DNA of 64,000 nucleotides from GCA-2733415 sp049614485. GTDB lineage: Bacteria > Bacteroidota > Bacteroidia > Flavobacteriales > Flavobacteriaceae. Position 1 is the stretch's first letter. Every line of letters starts with the position of its first letter. The notes below the pieces were generated by a model. That model worked only from the letters and a program-made list of their open reading frames with translations. It made no database searches and was not told the DNA's origin. The stretch is taken from NCBI GenBank assembly GCA_049614485.1, contig JBMZDR010000008.1:1-64000 (forward strand). The letters are read 5' to 3'. The position numbers were made by a program, and so were the translations under genes. Below, in pieces: positions 59,503 through 64,000 of this stretch.

Positions 59503-60123
59503 TTAGTTTGACTTCCTGATAGTTTCACTGAAAGATTTAATACTCTTAATATTTTTCAGTGCGGGAGCAGTTTCAAAACCACTATTAATATCTATTCCCG
59601 AAAACTTTAAATGAGTGATATTCTTAATAGAACTCACCATTGTGTCATTAATTCCGCCACTCAATAAAAATGGTAATTCCCCTTTGTAATTATTTAATAA
59701 CGCCCAATCGAAAGCAATACCATTACCACCGGCTTGTTTGCCGAAGGCATCAAACAAAAAGTAATCACAAAATGATTCGTATGATTTTAATGTAGTAAAG
59801 TCAAATGCCTCAGAAATATTGAATGCTTTGATAATCTTTAGCCCTTTGTTTTTTAATTCAGAACAAAATTCTGGCGACTCATTGCCGTGTAACTGAATGT
59901 AATCTAAATTGAAAGCTTTGATTTTTTCAGTAATAAATTCTATCGGTTTATTAACAAAAACACCAACCTTTGAAATGTCTTTAGGAATTGTAATTGATAT
60001 AGTATGAGTCACATTTCTAGGCGATTTTTCATGAAATATAAACCCCATAAAATCTGGTTTTAACTCAGAAAGCGCTTTGATGTTTTCCTTATCACGCATT
60101 CCACATACTTTTAATTTAAGCAT
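59503..60123 (-). CDS. trpF: Phosphoribosylanthranilate isomerase
   Basis: A 206-residue TIM barrel. LKVCGMRDKENI holds the general-base Cys; the catalytic Asp lies in FLFDAFGKQAGGNG; the phosphate site is LSGGIND. It overlaps trpC by 8 bases. The 67-base gap to trpB holds a short CGTCCT/AGGAACG hairpin. Confidence 0.95.
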   Translation of the reverse strand: MLKLKVCGMRDKENIKALSELKPDFMGFIFHEKSPRNVTHTISITIPKDISKVGVFVNKPIEFITEKIKAFNLDYIQLHGNESPEFCSELKNKGLKIIKAFNISEAFDFTTLKSYESFCDYFLFDAFGKQAGGNGIAFDWALLNNYKGELPFLLSGGINDTMVSSIKNITHLKFSGIDINSGFETAPALKNIKSIKSFSETIRKSN

Positions 60124-60913
60124 GGCAGTTCTTGTTTATGTTCTCAATAAATGTTTTGCATGCAAGGCCTGGATTTTCTGTTTTCATAAAGTTTTCACCA
60201 ATAAGAAAGCCGTCAAATCCGTGAGTTTTTAAATATTCAATATTTTTATAATCACTAATGCCGCTTTCTGCAATTTTGACTGTTTGTTTCGGTAAAGCTT
60301 TTGCTAAACGAATCGCATTTTCAAAATCGACTTCAAAGGTGTTTAAGTTCCTATTGTTAATTCCTACAAGACTAATGTCTGAGTTGTATTTTTCAAGTTC
60401 TTTTTCGGTGTGAATTTCCAACAACACCTCTAATCCAATACTATGAGCAAGAGTCGTAAATGTTTTAATTTCTGCTTTTGTCAATACAGAGCCAATTAAT
60501 AAAATAGCATTTGCGCCAATAGATTTTGCTTCAATAATTTGATATTCATCAATTGTAAAATCTTTCCTTAAAATAGGAATGTTATTTGCTTGTCGAGCTG
60601 TTATAACATCATCATTACATCCACCAAAAAAATGTGTATCTGTTAAAACGGATAAAGCAGACGCTCCTGCTGAATTATACCCTTTAGTAACGTCTGTAAC
60701 TAATGCGGTGTGATTTATAATGCCTTTAGAAGGCGATTTTCGTTTGAATTCAGCAATTATCCCAGACCTGCTTTTATCTAAAATAAACTCCTTTAATGAA
60801 ATTTCAGGAGATTGAAAATGGCAACTGCTCTCAAGAATTTTTGTAGGTTTTTCTTGTTTCGCTTTCGCTACTTCAGTTTTTTTATGAGCAATTATGGTAT
60901 CTAAAATAGTCAT
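60116..60913 (-). CDS. trpC: Indole-3-glycerol phosphate synthase
   Basis: A 265-residue barrel. Key segments IIAEFKRKSPSKG, VLTDTHFFGG, LRKDFTIDEYQI, and GINNRNLNTFEVD are present. ATG 60913 (MTILDTIIAHKKTEV) is chosen; the open frame above it overlaps the trpD end. The start is 2 bases after the trpD stop. Confidence 0.96.
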   Translation of the reverse strand: MTILDTIIAHKKTEVAKAKQEKPTKILESSCHFQSPEISLKEFILDKSRSGIIAEFKRKSPSKGIINHTALVTDVTKGYNSAGASALSVLTDTHFFGGCNDDVITARQANNIPILRKDFTIDEYQIIEAKSIGANAILLIGSVLTKAEIKTFTTLAHSIGLEVLLEIHTEKELEKYNSDISLVGINNRNLNTFEVDFENAIRLAKALPKQTVKIAESGISDYKNIEYLKTHGFDGFLIGENFMKTENPGLACKTFIENINKNCHA

Positions 60914-60915
60914 AG

Positions 60916-61929
60916 TTAGTGCGTTACTTTTGTTAAACTTGCTAATGCTCTTCCTGACAGTAAAGACTCTTTGGCTATTGCAATACAATCTTCTAATGTT
61001 TCTTGTGGCTCCATACAGTTTATGGCATGAGCCGCATTAGCTAAAACAACATTTTGTTGTGATTGCGTGCTTTTGTTTTGTAGTACATTTGTAAAAATAA
61101 CCGCGGCATCTTTTATAGAATGTCCTCCAAAAATAGCATCCTGTTTATGAGTAGGAAATCCAATTTGTTCTGGTGATAAGATAGCTTCATTTGTATTAGA
61201 AAATTTCTTGAATTTTCCTGTTAATGAAATTTCATCATAACCATCTAAACTGTGTAATATGCTGTAGTTTTTATTAGATTTTTGAAGCATGTAGTTATAG
61301 ATTCGTGCAATTTCTAAGTTAAAAACACCCACTAATTGGTTTTGAGGGTTACTCGGATTTACTAACGGACCTAACATATTAAAAAACGTTTTTATACCTA
61401 ATTCTTTTCTAATTGGCGCTACGTTTTTCATTGCTGGGTGAAATAAAGGAGCGTGCATCATACAAAAATTAGCAGTATCTAATTGTTTTTTTAAAGTTGA
61501 CTCATTATTAGTGAATTTATAACCTAGGTGTTCTAAAACATTGGATGAGCCACAAGAAGAGGATACACCATAGTTACCATGTTTAGCCACTTTATATCCT
61601 GCGCCAGCAACAACAAATGCCGCTAAAGTTGATATGTTAAACGTATCTTTTCCATCACCACCTGTTCCACACACATCAATCGTATTGAAGTCGGAGAAAT
61701 CTATTTTTATACATAAATCTAATAAAGCTTTTTGAAAACCTGACAGTTCATCTGCAGAAATATTACGCATTAAAAAAACCGTTAAAAAAGAAGCAATTTG
61801 TGATGTGTTAAAATCACCTTTCCCGATACGAGTTAACGTCTCGTAGGCTTGTTCTTTGGTTAACTTTTGATGATCAAATAAGTGGTGTAACCTTAACATT
61901 GGATTAGTCTTTTTTAGTGTAGATTCCAT
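60916..61929 (-). CDS. trpD: Anthranilate phosphoribosyltransferase
   Basis: A 337-residue enzyme. DVCGTGGDGKDTFNIST (PRPP binding), KHGNYGVSSSCGSSNVLEHLGY and a conserved AHAINCM block are visible. ATG 61929 starts 4 bases after the trpG stop; ATG 61899 (MLRLHHLF) is an alternative. TrpG is a separate gene, not fused as in E. coli. Confidence 0.95.
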   Translation of the reverse strand: MESTLKKTNPMLRLHHLFDHQKLTKEQAYETLTRIGKGDFNTSQIASFLTVFLMRNISADELSGFQKALLDLCIKIDFSDFNTIDVCGTGGDGKDTFNISTLAAFVVAGAGYKVAKHGNYGVSSSCGSSNVLEHLGYKFTNNESTLKKQLDTANFCMMHAPLFHPAMKNVAPIRKELGIKTFFNMLGPLVNPSNPQNQLVGVFNLEIARIYNYMLQKSNKNYSILHSLDGYDEISLTGKFKKFSNTNEAILSPEQIGFPTHKQDAIFGGHSIKDAAVIFTNVLQNKSTQSQQNVVLANAAHAINCMEPQETLEDCIAIAKESLLSGRALASLTKVTH

Positions 61930-61933
61930 AGGT

Positions 61934-62506
61934 TTAGATGTCTAAGAAATTAGTAATGATCTCTCTCCCATGAGTTGTTAATATTGACTCTGGATGGTAT
62001 TGTACACCGTACACATTATAATCTTGATGCTTGATAGACATGACTTGATCATTGTCATCTGTAGCCGTTATTTTTAATATGTTCGGGAAATTTGTGTTTG
62101 ATATTACCCAGCTATGATATCGACCAACTTCTAGAGTTTTTGGAAGGTTTTTATAAATTAAATCATCAGTGTTTAATACAGTTATTTTTGTGGCAACACC
62201 ATGAAATACATCGTTGAGGTTGTCTAGTTGACCACCAAAAACCTCACCAATTGCTTGCATTCCCAAACAAACACCTAATATTTTTTTTGTTGATGCATAA
62301 CGAGCTATCAACTCTTTTAAAATACCAGCTTCATCAGGCAAACCAGGTCCTGGTGAAAGTATAATAGTATCATACCTATTAACTGTGTCAATTGAAATTT
62401 CATCATTTCTATAAACATCAACAGAATATTTGGGGTTAGATTCTATGTAATGCACTAAGTTATAAGTGAATGAATCGTAATTGTCAAGTACTAGTATCTT
62501 TTCCAT
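61934..62506 (-). CDS. trpG: Anthranilate synthase component II, glutamine amidotransferase
   Basis: A 190-residue class I amidotransferase with catalytic Cys in LGVCLGMQAIGE and the His-Glu of QYHPES. It supplies ammonia to TrpE. It starts 2 bases after trpE. In some bacteria the same protein serves p-aminobenzoate synthesis. Confidence 0.95.
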   Translation of the reverse strand: MEKILVLDNYDSFTYNLVHYIESNPKYSVDVYRNDEISIDTVNRYDTIILSPGPGLPDEAGILKELIARYASTKKILGVCLGMQAIGEVFGGQLDNLNDVFHGVATKITVLNTDDLIYKNLPKTLEVGRYHSWVISNTNFPNILKITATDDNDQVMSIKHQDYNVYGVQYHPESILTTHGREIITNFLDI

Positions 62507-62508
62507 AA

Positions 62509-63891
62509 TTATATATTTTCTGCTAAAACTAAAGCTTGTTTTAAAGCGCTTAATTTATTATTAACTTCTTGTAATTCGTTATCTTCATTAGAGTTTACTG
62601 TTATTCCAGCTCCGGCTTGGCTATACAATGTGTTGTTTTTACTCATAAAGCTTCTTATTGTGATGGCGTGATTAACACTGCCATCAAACCCAAAGATACC
62701 AATTGCACCGCCATAAAACCCTCTATTTTGGTTTTCAAATTTATTTATCAATTGCATTGCTCTATACTTTGGAGCTCCAGATAACGTTCCTGCAGGAAAG
62801 GTGTCGGCAAACATCTGAATGGCATCTTCATTTTTATTATCGGCTTCAACTTCAGAAACCAAATGAATCACATGGCTATAAAACTGAACTTCTTTATAGG
62901 TTTTAATAGTCACGTTTTTTCCGTGTCTGCTCAAATCATTTCGTGCTAAGTCAACTAACATGGTGTGTTCAGCATTTTCTTTTGGATCTTTTGCTAAAGC
63001 TTCTGCTAGTTTCTGATCCTCTATATCGTTACCAGTTCGTTTGAAAGTTCCGGCAATTGGGTTGATAGTTGTTTTGCCATGAGCGACTTTTAATTGTGCT
63101 TCAGGAGATGAGCCAAACAATTTGAAATCACCAAAATCGAAATAAAATAAATAAGGTGATGGGTTTATAGAACGTAAAGCTCTGTATACATTAAAATCAT
63201 CACCCTTAAATTTTTGAGAAAATTGACGTGATAATACCACCTGGAAAACATCACCTAATTGACAGTGCTCTTTTCCTTTGCTGACCATGTGTTTAAATTC
63301 TTTGTCAGTAATATTTGATGTTTGGTTGCCTTCTATATTAAAATGATATTTAGGATGGTTATGATTCTGTACTAATTGTTTTATACTTTCAATTTCAGAT
63401 TTAGCACCTTCAACACAGTTTTCTAAAATGGTCATTTCATTTTTAAAATGATCTATTTGAATAATAAATTGAAATAATGAATAATGCATCTCTGGGGTTG
63501 TGTTTTTTCTCTTGTGTTCGTCAAAGTTAATGGTGTCAAAATACTGCACAGCATCATAACTGCTGTAGCCAAAAATACCATTGGTAACGTGGTCATTTTT
63601 TTCAACATTAAAAGCAGTAATAAAATTTTGTAAATGTTTTGTCACCTCTTTTCTTGAACCGACTTCAGTTTTTGATTCTTTACCTAAAATTGAAGTTGTA
63701 ACTGTATTATGTTGCGCAATAAATGTAGCTAAAGGTTTTAAGCATATGAATGAAAAATTGTTTTCATTTCCATGATAATCAGAGCTTTCAAGGAGAAAAC
63801 TATTATGAAATTGATCACGCAGTTTTAGGTATAAACCAACTGGTGTTATAGTGTCTGATAAGCTTGTGGATATTAAAGTATTTATGTTCAT
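62509..63891 (-). CDS. trpE: Anthranilate synthase component I
   Basis: A 460-residue chorismate-using enzyme. The N-terminal LLES motif typical of tryptophan feedback binding is present (FLLESSDYHGNENNFS). Chorismate-site segments GDVFQVVLSRQF, INPIAGTFKRTG, DPKENAEHTMLVDLARND and FPAGTLSGAPKYRAM are intact. First gene of trpEGDCFBA, preceded by an attenuator-like hairpin. Confidence 0.96.
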   Translation of the reverse strand: MNINTLISTSLSDTITPVGLYLKLRDQFHNSFLLESSDYHGNENNFSFICLKPLATFIAQHNTVTTSILGKESKTEVGSRKEVTKHLQNFITAFNVEKNDHVTNGIFGYSSYDAVQYFDTINFDEHKRKNTTPEMHYSLFQFIIQIDHFKNEMTILENCVEGAKSEIESIKQLVQNHNHPKYHFNIEGNQTSNITDKEFKHMVSKGKEHCQLGDVFQVVLSRQFSQKFKGDDFNVYRALRSINPSPYLFYFDFGDFKLFGSSPEAQLKVAHGKTTINPIAGTFKRTGNDIEDQKLAEALAKDPKENAEHTMLVDLARNDLSRHGKNVTIKTYKEVQFYSHVIHLVSEVEADNKNEDAIQMFADTFPAGTLSGAPKYRAMQLINKFENQNRGFYGGAIGIFGFDGSVNHAITIRSFMSKNNTLYSQAGAGITVNSNEDNELQEVNNKLSALKQALVLAENI

Positions 63892-63906
63892 TTCATTTTT
63901 GTGTAT

Positions 63907-63938
63907 AAAAAAAGGCTTACCGAAAACGGTAAGCCTTT
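63907..63938 (-). terminator. Attenuator terminator upstream of trpE
   Basis: A 12-bp perfect stem (AAAGGCTTACCG/CGGTAAGCCTTT) with an AAAA loop; on the minus strand it ends in a T7 run, 15 bases before the trpE ATG. Its position between a Trp-rich leader and trpE points to attenuation rather than termination of an upstream gene. Confidence 0.9.
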
Positions 63939-63961
63939 GTTATGTGTTATATATAAACAGG

Positions 63962-64000
63962 TTACGAGTTCACGATTATTGAGTTAAATCGGAACCACCA
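63962..64000 (-). CDS. trpL: trp operon leader peptide, 3' part (cut by window edge)
   Basis: Reading the minus strand from base 64000 gives ...WWFRFNSIIVNS and a TAA stop (63962-63964). The tandem TGG TGG codons, position before a terminator hairpin and position before trpE are the classical trp leader pattern. The start codon is outside the window, so length and any further Trp codons are unknown. Confidence 0.72.
   Translation of the reverse strand, partial: WWFRFNSIIVNS

Noticed and set aside
1..64000. CRISPR arrays, prophage, insertion sequences or defence islands
   Set aside because: No repeat-spacer pattern, transposase, integrase, phage structural or defence-type gene was found anywhere in the window.

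Overview
The window is an AT-rich chromosomal segment from a member of the Bacteroidota, most likely a marine-type Flavobacteriaceae. The evidence is gene content (DUF3467 after rpoBC, DUF4252 lipoproteins beside an ECF sigma factor, BtuG-like and TonB-dependent B12 uptake), lipobox-type signal peptides, almost no Shine-Dalgarno sequences, and several perfect copies of the Bacteroidota -7 promoter element TAnnTTTG. There is no phage, insertion sequence, CRISPR array or integron; this is core metabolic DNA, and the interesting signals are mostly RNA regulators and assembly artefacts.

Layout. 1-6.1 kb: 3' end of rpoB, rpoC and a DUF3467 gene on +. Three runs of N break rpoB and rpoC; all three look like assembly artefacts, and rpoC reads as one intact gene once two duplicated 60-bp contig ends are collapsed. 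6.1-11 kb: prfC (-), then idi, a PTPS/QueD-family enzyme, a class I mannose-6-phosphate isomerase, a small conserved protein, tRNA-Thr(UGU) and two rhodaneses. 11-13.2 kb: ECF sigma factor, putative anti-sigma factor and two DUF4252 proteins (-).

13.2-37.1 kb (all -) is a sulfur/methionine/B12 block with several RNA-level controls: a SAM-I riboswitch ahead of metX-thrA-metZ; a promoter ahead of DUF2061-cysH-cysD-cysN; a candidate translation-coupled attenuator (leader peptide MMMGCMH..., antiterminator, terminator) ahead of sulfite reductase, cobA, sirC, FNR, ferredoxin, cysE and cysM; a second SAM-I riboswitch ahead of a split metH and metF; and a cobalamin riboswitch ahead of a BtuB-type receptor and a BtuG-like surface lipoprotein. 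Together the genes take sulfate to cysteine and methionine, make the siroheme for sulfite reductase, supply its electrons, and import the B12 that MetH needs. 37.3-41.7 kb (+) adds a BtuF-BtuC-BtuD type ABC transporter with two DUF71/COG2102 ATP-PPases, probably B12 salvage.

41.7-57 kb: housekeeping and small-family genes (rmuC, DUF4369, DUF819, hydrolase, DUF3784, RluA-type pseudouridine synthase, purA, a Fur-family regulator, a RelA/SpoT enzyme, two DEAD-box helicases, VF530-type protein, cold-shock protein, chromate transporter). 57.4-64 kb: the complete trpEGDCFBA operon on -, preceded by a terminator hairpin and the end of a leader peptide with tandem Trp codons cut by the window edge.

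The best candidate for something undescribed is the Met/Cys-codon leader peptide with mutually exclusive hairpins in front of the sulfite reductase operon (28581-28688).
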